A stretch of 64,000 nt of DNA from Blastococcus fimeti (lineage in GTDB: Bacteria > Actinomycetota > Actinomycetes > Mycobacteriales > Geodermatophilaceae). Of the stretch, positions 20,382 to 29,285 are shown piece after piece. The position numbers were made by a program, and so were the translations under genes. Location of the stretch: contig FNAW01000001.1 in assembly GCA_900102115.1 (NCBI GenBank), forward strand, positions 434,001-498,000, written 5' to 3'. A model generated the notes under the pieces. It was not told where the DNA came from, searched no databases, and saw nothing but the letters and a program-made list of their open reading frames with translations. Every line of letters starts with the position of its first letter. Position 1 is the stretch's first letter.

Positions 20382-21194
20382 GTGGACCAGCACCCCGGCA
20401 CCGACCCCCAGTCCATCGCCGCGCGCGCGGCCGACGACCTCACGACCGCGCTCGGCGGACCGCACGACGTCGCCGTCGTGATGGGCTCCGGCTGGGCTCC
20501 CGCGGCCGACGCCTTCGGCCCCGCGGAGTACAGCGTCGCCATCGGCGAGCTGCCCGGGTTCGCGACCCCGACCGCGATGGGGCACGGCGGCGAGGTGCGC
20601 TCGGTGCGGGTCGGCGACCGCAAGGTGCTGCTCTTCCTCGGGCGGACGCACCTGTACGAGGGCCGCGGCGTCGAGCCGGTCGTGCACGGGGTGCGCACCG
20701 CGGCGGCCGCCGGCGTGAAGACCGTGCTGCTCACCAACGCCGCCGGCGGACTGGCCGCCGAGCACCGGGTCGGCCAGGCCGTGATCATCTCCGACCACCT
20801 GAACCTCACCGCGCGCTCGCCGCTCGTGGGCGGGAACTTCGTTGATCTCACCGACCTCTACTCGGCGCGGCTGCGCGCCCTGGCCCGCGAGCTGGACCCG
20901 ACCCTGGTCGAGGGCGTCTACGCCGCCCTGCCCGGCCCGCACTACGAGACGCCGGCCGAGATCCGGATGCTGCGCACGATGGGCGCAGACCTCGTGGGCA
21001 TGTCGACGGCGCTCGAGGCGATCGCCGCGCAGGCCGAGGGCCTGGAGGTGTTCGGGCTGTCGCTGGTCACCAACGCCGCGGCGGGGGTCACCGGCGAGAA
21101 GCTCGACGGCGACGAGGTCATCGCCGCCGGCCGCGAGGCCGCCGGCCGGCTCGGGGAGTTCCTCGTGCGCTTCATCGGGCAGCTGCCCTCGTGA
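20382..21194 (+). CDS. punA: Purine nucleoside phosphorylase (trimeric type)
   Basis: The 270-residue protein has the trimeric PNP motifs in order: VVMGSGW (phosphate loop), [44 protein letters not shown] and SLVTNAAAG. It phosphorolyses inosine, guanosine and their deoxy forms to base and (deoxy)ribose-1-phosphate in the cytoplasm. The purine site ends with the conserved Asn of VTNAAAG, typical for 6-oxopurine specificity. The sugar phosphate is the expected substrate of the mutase two genes downstream. The stop overlaps the next start as GTGA. Confidence 0.95.
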   Translation: MDQHPGTDPQSIAARAADDLTTALGGPHDVAVVMGSGWAPAADAFGPAEYSVAIGELPGFATPTAMGHGGEVRSVRVGDRKVLLFLGRTHLYEGRGVEPVVHGVRTAAAAGVKTVLLTNAAGGLAAEHRVGQAVIISDHLNLTARSPLVGGNFVDLTDLYSARLRALARELDPTLVEGVYAALPGPHYETPAEIRMLRTMGADLVGMSTALEAIAAQAEGLEVFGLSLVTNAAAGVTGEKLDGDEVIAAGREAAGRLGEFLVRFIGQLPS

Positions 21195-22009
21195 CCGGGC
21201 CGGTCCTGGTGACCGGCGCGGCAGGGCTGATCGGGACGGTCCTGCGCGGCGGATTGCCGGAGCGCGGGTGGTCGGTGCGCAGCCTGGACGTCGTCCCGGT
21301 GCCGGAGCCGCGGCCGGGCGAGGAGCACGTCGTCGCCGACACGACCGACCTGGCGGCGCTGACCGAGGCCGCCCGCGGCGCCGGCGCGCTGGTGCACCTC
21401 GCGGGCATCGCCACCGAGTCCACCTGGCCGGCGATCGCGCACACCAACATCGACGGCACGTACTGCGCGCTCGAGGCCGCGCGCCGGGCCGGCGTCGGCC
21501 GGGTCGTGCTGGCGAGCAGCAACCACGCCACCGGGTACACCCCGCGCCCGGACGGCGGCCTGCTGCGCGAGGCGGACGCCCCGCCCCGGCCGGACACCTA
21601 CTACGGCGTCTCGAAGGTGACGATGGAGGCGCTCGGCTCGCTCTACGCGGACCGCTACGGCCTCGACGTGGTGTGCCTGCGGATCGGCAGCGCGTTCCCG
21701 GAGCCGACGTCGACCCGGCACCTGTCCACCTGGCTCTCCCCCGGCGACACGGTGCGGCTGGTCGACGCCGCGCTGCGGACGCCGTCGCCGGGCTTCGCCG
21801 TCGTCTGGGGGGTCTCGGCCAACACCCGCCGCTGGTGGGACCTCACCGCCGCCCGCGCGCTCGGCTACGAGCCGGAGGACGACGCCGAGGTCTACGCCGC
21901 GGCGCTGGTCGCAGTACACGGCGAGCCCGACCTCACCGAACCGGTGCACGCCCGCGTGGGCGGCGAGTACGCGACGGCCGAGTTCGACTCCGACACCTTC
22001 GACGCGTGA
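21191..22009 (+). CDS. NAD-dependent epimerase/dehydratase family protein, uronate-dehydrogenase-like
   Basis: This 272-residue extended SDR has the cofactor loop TGAAGLIG near the N-terminus, the SSNHATGY segment, and YYGVSK with the catalytic Tyr and Lys. The SNHxxGY and RIGSAFPEP segments with a short C-terminal domain resemble uronate dehydrogenases, which oxidise galacturonate/glucuronate to the aldarolactone; other sugar-acid or nucleotide-sugar substrates are possible. It is translated from GTG overlapping the PNP stop and lies 16 bases before the sugar-phosphate mutase, so it probably acts on a sugar in the same operon. Confidence 0.8.
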   Translation: MTGPVLVTGAAGLIGTVLRGGLPERGWSVRSLDVVPVPEPRPGEEHVVADTTDLAALTEAARGAGALVHLAGIATESTWPAIAHTNIDGTYCALEAARRAGVGRVVLASSNHATGYTPRPDGGLLREADAPPRPDTYYGVSKVTMEALGSLYADRYGLDVVCLRIGSAFPEPTSTRHLSTWLSPGDTVRLVDAALRTPSPGFAVVWGVSANTRRWWDLTAARALGYEPEDDAEVYAAALVAVHGEPDLTEPVHARVGGEYATAEFDSDTFDA

Positions 22010-22025
22010 ACGGGACCCTCCTGGC

Positions 22026-23651
22026 ATGACCGACGATCTGCTCACCGCCGCCCGCGCCTGGGCCGGGGACGATCCGCACGAGGGTGACCGCGCCGAGATC
22101 CTCGCCCTGGTCGGGGCCGGCGACGTCGCGGAGCTCGGCCGCCGGTTCGCCGGCCCGCTGACCTTCGGGACGGCGGGGCTGCGCGGGCCGCTGCGCGCGG
22201 GGCCGGCGGGGATGAACGCGGCCGTGGTGACCCGCGCCGCTGCCGGGCTGGGCGCCTGGCTGACTGCTTCGGGCTCGGCCGGCGGCGGGATCGTCGTCGG
22301 CTTCGACGCCCGGCGGCGCTCGGACGAGTTCGCCCGCATCTCCGCGTCGGTGCTGGCCGCCGCGGGCTTCGCGGTGCAGGTGCTGCCGCGGGCGCTGCCG
22401 ACGCCGGTGCTGTCCTTCGCGGTGCGGCACCTCGGCTGCGCCGCCGGGATCATGGTGACCGCGAGCCACAACCCGCCCGACGACAACGGCTACAAGGTCT
22501 ACCTGGGCGACGGCGCGCAGCTGGTGCCGCCCGCCGACCACGAGATCGAGACCGCGATCGCCGCGGTCGGACCGGCCCGCGAGGTGCCGCTGTCGGACGA
22601 GTGGCTCACCCTCGACGACGACGTCGCGGCCGACTACGTGGCCGCGGTGGTCCGCGCGCTGGAGCCGGCGCGGGTGGCCTCGCGCGGCTCGCTGCGGGTG
22701 GCCTACACCGCGATGCACGGCGTGGGCGCGGAGACGACGCGCGCGGTGTTCGCCGCCGCGGGGCTGGCCGAGCCGGTGAGCGTGCCCGAGCAGGACGAGC
22801 CGGACCCGACGTTCCGCACGGTGGCCTTCCCCAACCCCGAGGAGCCGGGCGCGACCGACCTGCTGAAGGCCCTGGCGGCGCGGGTCGATGCCGACGTGGC
22901 GATCGCCGAGGACCCGGACGCCGACCGGTGCGCCGTGGTCTGCGACGGCCGGCAGCTGACCGGCGACGAGGTCGGTGCGCTGCTCGCCGACTGGTTGCTG
23001 CGCCGAGGGGTGCGCGGCACGTACGCGTCATCGCTGGTGAGCGGCTCGCTGATGCACGTGGTCGCCGCCGCCCACGGGGTGCCGTCGGAGGAGACGCCGA
23101 CCGGGTTCAAGTGGATCATGCGGGCCGGCTCGGAGGCGGCGCCGCTGGTGTACGGGTACGAGGAGGCGCTCGGGTACTCGGTGTCGCCGACGGTGGCGCG
23201 GGACAAGGACGGCATCTCCGCCGCGCTGGCGGTGTCCCTGCTCGCCGCGGAGCTGAAGGAGTCGGGGCGCACGCTGCTGGACCGGCTCGACGAGCTGGCG
23301 CGCGAGCACGGGCTGTTCGTCACCGGGCAGCTGTCGGTGCGCGTGGAGGACCTGACCGTCATCTCCGACGCGATGGCACGGGTGCGCTCCGCGCCGCCGT
23401 CGACCCTGCTGGACCGCCCGGTCGCGTTCGCCGACCTGGCGGTGGAGAGCCCTCCGGTGGACGCGGTGCGGCTGCTGGGCGACGGGGTGCGGGTGATCGT
23501 GCGGCCGAGCGGGACCGAGCCGAAGCTGAAGGCCTACCTGGAGACCGTGGTGCCGGTGCACCAGGACGCCGGCCTGATCGCCGCGCGCGGCCGCGGCGAG
23601 GACGAGCTGGACCAGCTGCGCGCGGAGATGTCGGCGGCGCTCGGGCTCTAG
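22026..23651 (+). CDS. Phosphosugar mutase, PGM2/phosphopentomutase-like
   Basis: The 541-residue alpha-D-phosphohexomutase has the GTAGLRG opening seen in the PGM2 group, catalytic Ser147 in TASHNPPDDNGYK, the metal loop DPDADR at 296-301, the sugar-binding GYEEALGYS and the C-terminal phosphate site RPSGTEPK. PGM2-type enzymes interconvert pentose-1- and pentose-5-phosphates or glucose phosphates. Two genes after PNP, the most likely duty is conversion of ribose-1-P and deoxyribose-1-P to the 5-phosphates for the pentose pathway and DeoC. Substrate preference is inferred from context and the GTAGLRG motif. Confidence 0.9.
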   Translation: MTDDLLTAARAWAGDDPHEGDRAEILALVGAGDVAELGRRFAGPLTFGTAGLRGPLRAGPAGMNAAVVTRAAAGLGAWLTASGSAGGGIVVGFDARRRSDEFARISASVLAAAGFAVQVLPRALPTPVLSFAVRHLGCAAGIMVTASHNPPDDNGYKVYLGDGAQLVPPADHEIETAIAAVGPAREVPLSDEWLTLDDDVAADYVAAVVRALEPARVASRGSLRVAYTAMHGVGAETTRAVFAAAGLAEPVSVPEQDEPDPTFRTVAFPNPEEPGATDLLKALAARVDADVAIAEDPDADRCAVVCDGRQLTGDEVGALLADWLLRRGVRGTYASSLVSGSLMHVVAAAHGVPSEETPTGFKWIMRAGSEAAPLVYGYEEALGYSVSPTVARDKDGISAALAVSLLAAELKESGRTLLDRLDELAREHGLFVTGQLSVRVEDLTVISDAMARVRSAPPSTLLDRPVAFADLAVESPPVDAVRLLGDGVRVIVRPSGTEPKLKAYLETVVPVHQDAGLIAARGRGEDELDQLRAEMSAALGL

Positions 23652-23659
23652 GCGGCCGC

Positions 23660-23709
23660 GCTCTGCGGGTGTTCTCCTCGCTTTGCGGGTCCTGCAGGGC
23701 CCGCAGAGC
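23660..23709 (+). terminator. Nested stem-loops after the mutase gene
   Basis: CCCGCAGAGC at 23700-23709 can pair perfectly with GCTCTGCGGG at 23660-23669, or with one G-T pair to GCTTTGCGGG at 23680-23689 across a 10-base loop. The two foldings exclude each other. It begins 8 bases after the mutase stop and probably ends that transcript. Confidence 0.55.
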
Positions 23710-23820
23710 ACGGACAACGCCCGTGGAGCGATCGGGTGGTTGTCCACAGCGGGTGCTGCAGTCGGGTTCCGGAGCTGCGTAGTCTCCCGGCGACCGGTGA
23801 TCACCACGGGGAGTGACGAC

Positions 23821-24405
23821 ATGACGCGACGCTGGACCCTGCGCCTGGCCGCCTGCCTCGTCGCCGGGGCGGCGGTGCTCACCGGGTGCTCGGAGAAGCA
23901 GGAAGCCGCGCAGACCCTGCCGACGAGCAGCAGCGCCGCGCCCACCGAGGACGCGCTCCCTCCGCTCGGACCCGAAGGCTTCCCCGTACCCGCCGAAGCG
24001 CGGAAGAGGACTCCCGAAGGCGCAGTCGAGTTCGTGCGCTACTTCGTAGGACTCACCGGTTACCTGGCTGAGCACTCACTCGACCCTGCGCCGCTCCTAG
24101 ATCTGAGCCAGGATTGCCGCTCCTGCTCGAACATCGCGGAATCTTTGGCCGAGGATCGCGCGGCCAACTACACCTACCGCGAATACGAGTTCGAGTTCAC
24201 CGAGTACGGACCTGCACTCCTTGACGGTGAGACAGCTGAGATGGGGTTCACCTACGTCCAGGGCCCGGTGTCGGTCGTGGACCCAACGGGCGCTGTCGTC
24301 ACGCAGAGGTCGTCGGGGCGCTCTGAAGAGATGCAGTCAGGCGCCATCCTCCGCTGGCGGAGTGACTTGAACAGCTGGGTGATGACCGGCCTCACGGTCG
24401 GCTGA
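23821..24405 (+). CDS. Lipoprotein, DUF6318-like
   Basis: From ATG 23821 (GGGGAG 7 bases upstream) the 194-residue protein has a basic N-terminus, a hydrophobic core and the lipobox VLTGC with acylated Cys23. A Ser/Thr/Pro spacer follows, then a compact domain containing EFVRYFVGLTGYL and CRSCSNI with a CxxC pair, the pattern of DUF6318 proteins of actinobacteria. It is expected to sit on the outer face of the membrane; its function is unknown. GC drops to about 55-62% over 24121-24240, against above 70% around it, hinting at a different history. One base separates it from the next secreted gene. Confidence 0.8.
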   Translation: MTRRWTLRLAACLVAGAAVLTGCSEKQEAAQTLPTSSSAAPTEDALPPLGPEGFPVPAEARKRTPEGAVEFVRYFVGLTGYLAEHSLDPAPLLDLSQDCRSCSNIAESLAEDRAANYTYREYEFEFTEYGPALLDGETAEMGFTYVQGPVSVVDPTGAVVTQRSSGRSEEMQSGAILRWRSDLNSWVMTGLTVG

Positions 24406-24406
24406 C

Positions 24407-25315
24407 GTGCGCCGCCTTCTAGTCACCCTCGCCAGCCTGGTCTTCGTCACGTCATGGTGCGTTTCGCCAGCGCACGCCTGTGCTGGCTTGACCTGTGATG
24501 ACGGCCCGGAAGTCGCGGCCGGCAAGGGAGCCTTGACGGCGGCTTACGTCTCGCAGACACCGGAAGGCCGGTGGGCGGCATCGAATGCGGCGCCGGTCGA
24601 GCACCCGTACACGTACCAACTATCCGACCCCTGCGTCGTGAACGACCGCGAGACCGGCTTCTGCAACCGCACCGACGACGATGAGTGCGTCGCGCCGCCG
24701 GATCGCGTGATCGAGGACCTGGTCATCGAGCGCCGCCGGCTGGCCATCAGCGGCCCGGACGGCACCACCACCGTCGACGGGTTCCCCACCGGCGGCGTTC
24801 CGGTCGGGACGCCCGTCGGTCCCTGGATCCCGGGTGAGCGCGGCTGCGTGGACATCACCGCGCTGAACCCGCCGCCGTCGCCGGGCGAGGTGTACCGCTA
24901 CTTCCAGACGCTGCCGCTCCCCCAGCTCCCCACCAAGCAGCAGCCACCGGGCAACGCCCTGGCCGGGCTCCCCGTCATCTTCTTCACCGACGGCCCGACC
25001 ACCCAGACCTTCACCCTCGACATCCGCGGCTTCACCGTCGACATCACCGCCACCGCGACCGGCTTCACCTGGCACGCCGGCGACGGCACCGACCTCACCA
25101 CCACGACGCCCGGCGCTCCCTACCCCCGCCACACGATCAGCCACGACTACGCCACGGGCACCTACACCGCCTCGCTCACCACCACCTGGACCGCCACCTT
25201 CAGCGTCGACGGCGGCCTCACCGCCCCCGTGCCCGGCAGCACCACCACCGACGGCTCCCCCGTCACCTTCACCGTCCTCGAGGCCCGGCCGGTCCTGACG
25301 AACCCGTTCGACTGA
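24407..25315 (+). CDS. Secreted protein with PKD-like C-terminal region, unknown function
   Basis: The 302-residue protein has a signal peptide ending near PAHAC. The N-terminal part contains several cysteines (CAGLTC, CVVND, CNRTDDDEC). The region from about residue 225 onward (WHAGDGTDL, a Pro-rich turn, HDYATGTYTASLTTTWTATFSVDG) looks like a PKD/Ig-type beta domain. Codon use changes inside the gene: the first 270 bases are less GC-rich and more mixed, the rest is strongly C-ending. It starts one base after the lipoprotein stop, so the two exported proteins are probably made together. No catalytic motif is visible. Confidence 0.7.
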   Translation: MRRLLVTLASLVFVTSWCVSPAHACAGLTCDDGPEVAAGKGALTAAYVSQTPEGRWAASNAAPVEHPYTYQLSDPCVVNDRETGFCNRTDDDECVAPPDRVIEDLVIERRRLAISGPDGTTTVDGFPTGGVPVGTPVGPWIPGERGCVDITALNPPPSPGEVYRYFQTLPLPQLPTKQQPPGNALAGLPVIFFTDGPTTQTFTLDIRGFTVDITATATGFTWHAGDGTDLTTTTPGAPYPRHTISHDYATGTYTASLTTTWTATFSVDGGLTAPVPGSTTTDGSPVTFTVLEARPVLTNPFD

Positions 25316-25381
25316 CCGATGACTGCGGCGGCCGGCCGCGGTCAGAGACCCGAGGGCCGCCGGGCCCGTGAGAGGACGGCC

Positions 25382-25945
25382 ATGCGCAGGATCGTGATGC
25401 ACCTGGGGATCTCCCTGGACGGCTACTTCGAGGGTCCGGACGCCGACATCAGCTGGCACCGGGTCGACGACGAGCTGCACAGCTACATGAACGAGCAGCT
25501 GGTGACCGCAAGCGCCTTCCTCGAGGGCCGGGTCACCTACGAGCTGATGGAGGATTTCTGGCCGACGGCGGACCAGGGCCCCGACGTCGAGCCCCCCGTC
25601 GCGGAGTTCGCCCAGGTCTGGCGGGACATGCCGAAGGTCGTCTACTCGCGGACCCTGGACGCCCCGGGCCCCAACGCCACTCTGGTGCGCGACGTCGTCC
25701 CGGAGGAGGTGCGGGCGCTGCAGGCGCAGCCCGGCGGCGACATGATCGTGGGCGGGCCCGTGCTGGCCGAGTCGTTCCGCCGGCACGACCTGATCGACGA
25801 GTACAAGATCTTCGTGCACCCGGTCCTCGTCGGCGGGGGCCGGCGACTGTTCGAGTCGGAGGGCCCACCCGCTGACCTGCGGCTCGTCGAGACCCACACC
25901 TTCGGCAACGGCGTCGTCATGCTGCGGTACGAGGTGGAGCGCTGA
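25382..25945 (+). CDS. Dihydrofolate reductase/RibD C-terminal family protein
   Basis: The 187-residue protein has the RibD_C fold pattern: MRRIVMHLGISLDGYFEG, FLEGRVTYELMEDFW, KVVYSRTL, GGDMIVGGPVLAESF and HPVLVGGGRRLF. These stand-alone proteins resemble the reductase of riboflavin synthesis and DHFR and are presumed NADPH-dependent reductases; the substrate is not known. ATG 25382 has GAGAGGA upstream; an earlier GTG-type frame from 25319 adds only low-complexity sequence. It converges on the oxidoreductase gene with a 9-base gap. Confidence 0.85.
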   Translation: MRRIVMHLGISLDGYFEGPDADISWHRVDDELHSYMNEQLVTASAFLEGRVTYELMEDFWPTADQGPDVEPPVAEFAQVWRDMPKVVYSRTLDAPGPNATLVRDVVPEEVRALQAQPGGDMIVGGPVLAESFRRHDLIDEYKIFVHPVLVGGGRRLFESEGPPADLRLVETHTFGNGVVMLRYEVER

Positions 25946-25954
25946 TCGGAGCGG

Positions 25955-26845
25955 TCAGCGCGGGACGGTCTCCCGGCAGCCGGAGGCCAGCGCCCGTCCG
26001 GCGGTCTCCAGCACGACGACGACGTCGCGCCCGAACCCGACGTCGCAGGGGTGCGTCCCACCCGTCAGCGCCGCGGCGAGGAGTTCGTCGACGGCGACCG
26101 TGAGGTCGTCCACCGGCCGGTCACCGTCGGGCAGCAGCACCAGGCGGCCGGCGTCGCCGTGCACGAAGAACTCGGTGCCGGCCGACATGGGCGCCACCGT
26201 CAGCGAGAGCGTGAGCGTCGACGCGGAGCCGGACTCGTGGACGAGCGCCAGGTGCACGGTGTCACCTCGGCCCGCGGTGGCCTGCACCTCGACGACCGGC
26301 CCCAGCGCGGGCACGAGCACCGAGAGGGCGTGCGGGCCCAGGTCCCACAGCGCGCCGTGCTCCTGCCGCCAGGCCGAGCCGGCGAACGGGGTCCCGGCCA
26401 CCGACGACAGCCACGAGGCGGCACCGCCGGCGAGCTGGGAGCGGCCGGCCTGGGTCAGCCAGGTGGAGGTCGCGGTCTGGAAGCGGAACTTCAGGAAGAC
26501 GACCGAGGCCACGCCGGCCGCTGCGACCGCGTCGACCACGCGGTCGGCCGCGGCCGTGGTCAACGCGACCGGCTTCTCCAGCAGCAGGTGCTTGCCCGCC
26601 GCTGCGGCCCGCTCGGCGAGCGGCGCCTGGACGTCGGGCGGCAGCGCGATCGCCACCGCGTCGACCTGGTCGAGCAGTTCGTCGAGGTCGGCGAAGCCCG
26701 GCACCTCGAACCGGGCGCCCACCGCCTTGGCCTTGGCCAGGTCGCGTCCCCAGACGCCGACCAGCTCCGCCGTGGGGTGCGCGGCGAGTGCTGGGGCGTG
26801 CACGCCCCGCGCCCACGGGCCGGTGCCGAGCAGCCCGAAGCGCAC
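25955..26845 (-). CDS. Gfo/Idh/MocA family oxidoreductase
   Basis: The 296-residue protein starts at GTG 26845 with FGLLGTGPWARGVHAPAL, a Rossmann NAD(P) site, and has LLLEKPVALT with the family EKP motif, followed by the C-terminal alpha/beta domain (FRFQTATS, EHGALWDLGPHAL). The family oxidises or reduces sugars, inositols and related polyols. It starts 2 bases after the upp stop, so it is co-transcribed with uracil salvage, although no functional link is obvious. In-frame sequence upstream of 26845 belongs to another frame of upp. Confidence 0.88.
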   Translation of the reverse strand: MRFGLLGTGPWARGVHAPALAAHPTAELVGVWGRDLAKAKAVGARFEVPGFADLDELLDQVDAVAIALPPDVQAPLAERAAAAGKHLLLEKPVALTTAAADRVVDAVAAAGVASVVFLKFRFQTATSTWLTQAGRSQLAGGAASWLSSVAGTPFAGSAWRQEHGALWDLGPHALSVLVPALGPVVEVQATAGRGDTVHLALVHESGSASTLTLSLTVAPMSAGTEFFVHGDAGRLVLLPDGDRPVDDLTVAVDELLAAALTGGTHPCDVGFGRDVVVVLETAGRALASGCRETVPR

Positions 26846-26847
26846 CG

Positions 26848-27471
26848 TCAGACCGCGCCGAACTGACGATCGCCGGCGTCGCCGAGGCCCGGGACGATGT
26901 AGGCGTTCTCGTTGAGCCCCTCGTCGACGCTCGCGGTGAACACCCGCAGCGGCAGCCCGCTCTCCTCGAGGCGCTGGATGCCCTCCGGCGCCGCGAGCGC
27001 GCACAGCACGGTGATCTGGGTGGCGCCGCGGGCGGTGAGCAGGCCGCAGCAGTGCACCAGCGAGCCGCCGGTGGCGAGCATCGGGTCGAGGACGAAGACG
27101 TGCCGGTCGACCAGCGACTCCGGCAGGGAGGCCATGTAGGCCTCGGGCTGGAAGGTCTCCTCGTTGCGCGCCAGGCCGACGAAGCCCATCTGCGACTCCG
27201 GCAGCATCCCGTGGGCGGTGTCGGCCATGCCCAGGCCGGCGCGCAGCACCGGCACGATCAGCGGCGGGGCCGCCAGCTTGTAGCCGGTGGTCTCGACGAC
27301 CGGCGTGCGGATCGTCTCCTCGGCGACGGCGAGTTCGCGCGTGGCCTCGTAGACCAGCATCTGGGTGAGCTCGCGGAGGGCGGCGCGAAAGGCGGCGTTG
27401 TCGGTGCGCTCGTCGCGCATCCGGCTCAGCCGGGCTCGGGCCAGCGGATGGTCGACGACGGTGAGCTGCAC
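26848..27471 (-). CDS. upp: Uracil phosphoribosyltransferase
   Basis: The 207-residue protein converts uracil and PRPP to UMP. Motifs in order are the N-terminal [11 protein letters not shown] and [29 protein letters not shown], the PRPP loop [12 protein letters not shown] and the uracil-binding C-terminal segment [22 protein letters not shown] 27471 is chosen: TACCGT lies 7 bases upstream and no Shine-Dalgarno site is present, pointing to a leaderless message. It would use uracil liberated by the pyrimidine phosphorylase encoded further right. Confidence 0.96.
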   Translation of the reverse strand: MQLTVVDHPLARARLSRMRDERTDNAAFRAALRELTQMLVYEATRELAVAEETIRTPVVETTGYKLAAPPLIVPVLRAGLGMADTAHGMLPESQMGFVGLARNEETFQPEAYMASLPESLVDRHVFVLDPMLATGGSLVHCCGLLTARGATQITVLCALAAPEGIQRLEESGLPLRVFTASVDEGLNENAYIVPGLGDAGDRQFGAV

Positions 27472-27478
27472 GGGAGGA

Positions 27479-27484
27479 ACGGTA
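27479..27484 (-). promoter_or_regulatory. -10 element TACCGT for a leaderless upp transcript
   Basis: TACCGT is separated from the upp GTG by seven pyrimidine-rich bases. The absence of any AGGAGG-like site supports a leaderless start. Confidence 0.55.
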
Positions 27485-27541
27485 GCGGCCCGGCCCGGAC
27501 CGACCACATGCCCGCCCGCCCCGTGCTGCCACCGCCACCCC

Positions 27542-29056
27542 TCACGCGGCGGCGAGCGGGCGACCGCGTGCCTCGGCCGCCAGGCGCCTCTGGAGCTCCC
27601 GCTGGTGCAGGAGCACCCAGACGACGTGATCGAGGTCCATCCGCTCACCGTTCACGTGCATCGCCTCCGGCAGCACCGGTGCGACGTCCGGGAACAGCAG
27701 CCGCGTCAGGTCGCCGTCCTGCGGGGCCATGACCGTCCCTCGCACGCCTGCCCCGGACCGGGCACCCGCTGCGCTCGTGGGTCTCCGTGCGGCGAGCTCG
27801 TCGATCGGCTGGACGCCGACGAAGACGTCGTCCACCGGCTCCCCCGCGCCGGGCAGGCCGGCCAGTCCCCCGACGAAGGCGGCGTCGCCGGCGCCCCACA
27901 CGCGGCGGCCGTCCGGGGTGAGGACGACCAGCCGCCCGTCCCGACGGGACATGACCAGCTCCTGGTCGTGCACCAGGCCGTGGTCGACGTCGCACAGGAG
28001 CACCAGGTTGTCGACGTCCGTCCCTCCCCCGAACAGCCAGTGCCGCATGTGGTGGGCGTGCAGCCGTTCGATCCTGGTCTCGGTGCAGCCCGGTCGCGCG
28101 CATCCACCGTCCCGCCGCAGCAGCGCGCGCCGCTGCGATCGGGTGGCGAGCCGCCGGGTACGCCCCACCCCGAGGACCTCCCGGTCCCGCTCGAGCATCG
28201 TCACGACGGTCGCTCCGCAGAGCATCCGCCGCACCTGCGCCGGGTGCAGGGCCGGACCACCCTCGAGGTAGGCCTGCCCGGCCGCGGCATCGTCGGCAAG
28301 AACGGCGGCATCGACGTGGACGACCACCTCCCGCAACGGCGGGTCACCCGGCCGGCGGTCGACGCGGTGACCCGCCCGGGCCAGGGCAGCCACGGCCGCG
28401 CAGCGCCGAGCCGACGTGCGCTCCCGGGCGCAGGCGATCTCCTCCCGCTCGACCGCCTCGGGGTCCGAGCCCTCCGCATCCGGAAGCGCGCGCTTCGCCT
28501 CCGCGCGGTCGCGTCGGGCCTCCGCCTCGGCCCGCGACTCGACCGCCGCGAGGAAGTCGGCGCCCTCCTCCGGCCCCAGGCGCATGCGGACGACGAGCAT
28601 CCCGTCGTCGTCCCACCAGTGCTGGAACTGCCGCTTCTCGGCCACGACGTCCTCGTCCACCCGGTCGCTGCGCCGCCAGGCCCGGACCACGCGGTCGAGC
28701 TGCGATGCGGTGGCCTCGACGGCCAGCTCGAGCAGCATCTGCTCGGTCTCCGGTTCCGCGACCCGGGTGACCGCTCGGATCTTGGAGTAGGACAACCGCC
28801 CCTCCGCGAACGCCGCGGCCAAACGCGGAAGGTCGGCCAGCGCGCGGGCGACGCGGACGTGCTCACGGGCGGTGGTCGGCGACATGCCGCACTGCCAGGC
28901 GAGCCAGTGCGCGCAGGACGTGATCCCGTGTGCCCCCCACCCTTCGCGACGATCGAACTCGGCGACGAGCTGGAGCCAGGCGGCGGTCGCGGCGGCGAGC
29001 CGGACGGCGCCCGCGGTGATCTCACTCGCCAGCTCGGCCAATGACTTCTGGGACAC
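27542..29056 (-). CDS. DUF222 domain-containing HNH endonuclease (13E12-repeat type)
   Basis: The 504-residue protein begins at GTG 29056, preceded by a perfect AAGGAGG (complement of 29063-29069) with 6-base spacing. Residues up to about 290 form the helical DUF222 domain ([26 protein letters not shown], the [12 protein letters not shown] segment). At about 313-360 lies the HNH nuclease: [27 protein letters not shown] basic/acidic tail follows. This widespread actinobacterial family resembles the 13E12 repeat proteins of mycobacteria; cellular role is unsettled (repair, mobile or self-spreading gene). The SOS-like operator overlapping its ribosome-binding region suggests damage-inducible expression. 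Confidence 0.9.
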   Translation of the reverse strand: MSQKSLAELASEITAGAVRLAAATAAWLQLVAEFDRREGWGAHGITSCAHWLAWQCGMSPTTAREHVRVARALADLPRLAAAFAEGRLSYSKIRAVTRVAEPETEQMLLELAVEATASQLDRVVRAWRRSDRVDEDVVAEKRQFQHWWDDDGMLVVRMRLGPEEGADFLAAVESRAEAEARRDRAEAKRALPDAEGSDPEAVEREEIACARERTSARRCAAVAALARAGHRVDRRPGDPPLREVVVHVDAAVLADDAAAGQAYLEGGPALHPAQVRRMLCGATVVTMLERDREVLGVGRTRRLATRSQRRALLRRDGGCARPGCTETRIERLHAHHMRHWLFGGGTDVDNLVLLCDVDHGLVHDQELVMSRRDGRLVVLTPDGRRVWGAGDAAFVGGLAGLPGAGEPVDDVFVGVQPIDELAARRPTSAAGARSGAGVRGTVMAPQDGDLTRLLFPDVAPVLPEAMHVNGERMDLDHVVWVLLHQRELQRRLAAEARGRPLAAA

Positions 29057-29068
29057 GGGGAGCCTCCT

Positions 29069-29084
29069 TCGAACGTATGATCGA
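29069..29084 (-). promoter_or_regulatory. LexA/SOS-box-like operator upstream of the HNH gene
   Basis: TCGAACGTATGATCGA matches the actinobacterial SOS box TCGAAC-N4-GTTCGA at 11 of 12 arm positions. It begins at the last base of the AAGGAGG site and lies 12 bases from the start codon, where a bound repressor would block transcription. Confidence 0.6.
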
Positions 29085-29150
29085 AGGTAGTGAAGGGGTG
29101 TGACAGTTCCGGGTCCGCGCTCACGGGACGTGCGGGCATGGACGTGCCTT

Positions 29151-29166
29151 CGCTCCCGCGGGAGCG
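29151..29166. repeat. 16-bp perfect palindrome CGCTCCCGCGGGAGCG, copy 1
   Basis: Every base pairs around the central CCGCGG. An identical copy lies 75 bases to the right. Confidence 0.85.
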
Positions 29167-29181
29167 TCCGGATCTCCTTCT

Positions 29182-29189
29182 CCCGCGGG
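29182..29189. repeat. Degenerate palindrome, core CCCGCGGG
   Basis: The core is a perfect 8-mer within TTCTCCCGCGGGGAGG, which matches the longer copies except for one inserted or altered base per flank. Confidence 0.55.
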
Positions 29190-29225
29190 GAGGGCCGCCG
29201 AAGGCGCCGCCCGCTGCGGCATCGA

Positions 29226-29241
29226 CGCTCCCGCGGGAGCG
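29226..29241. repeat. 16-bp perfect palindrome CGCTCCCGCGGGAGCG, copy 2
   Basis: Identical in all 16 bases to the copy at 29151, while the intervening sequence is unrelated. Confidence 0.85.
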
Positions 29242-29285
29242 CACCGCTCGCTGCCGGCACCAAGGGGCCCCGTGGGAGCGGGTCA

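Noticed and set aside
24407..25315. PKD-like protein as a known adhesin or peptidase
   Set aside because: Only a beta-domain pattern is visible; no catalytic or binding motif supports a specific function.
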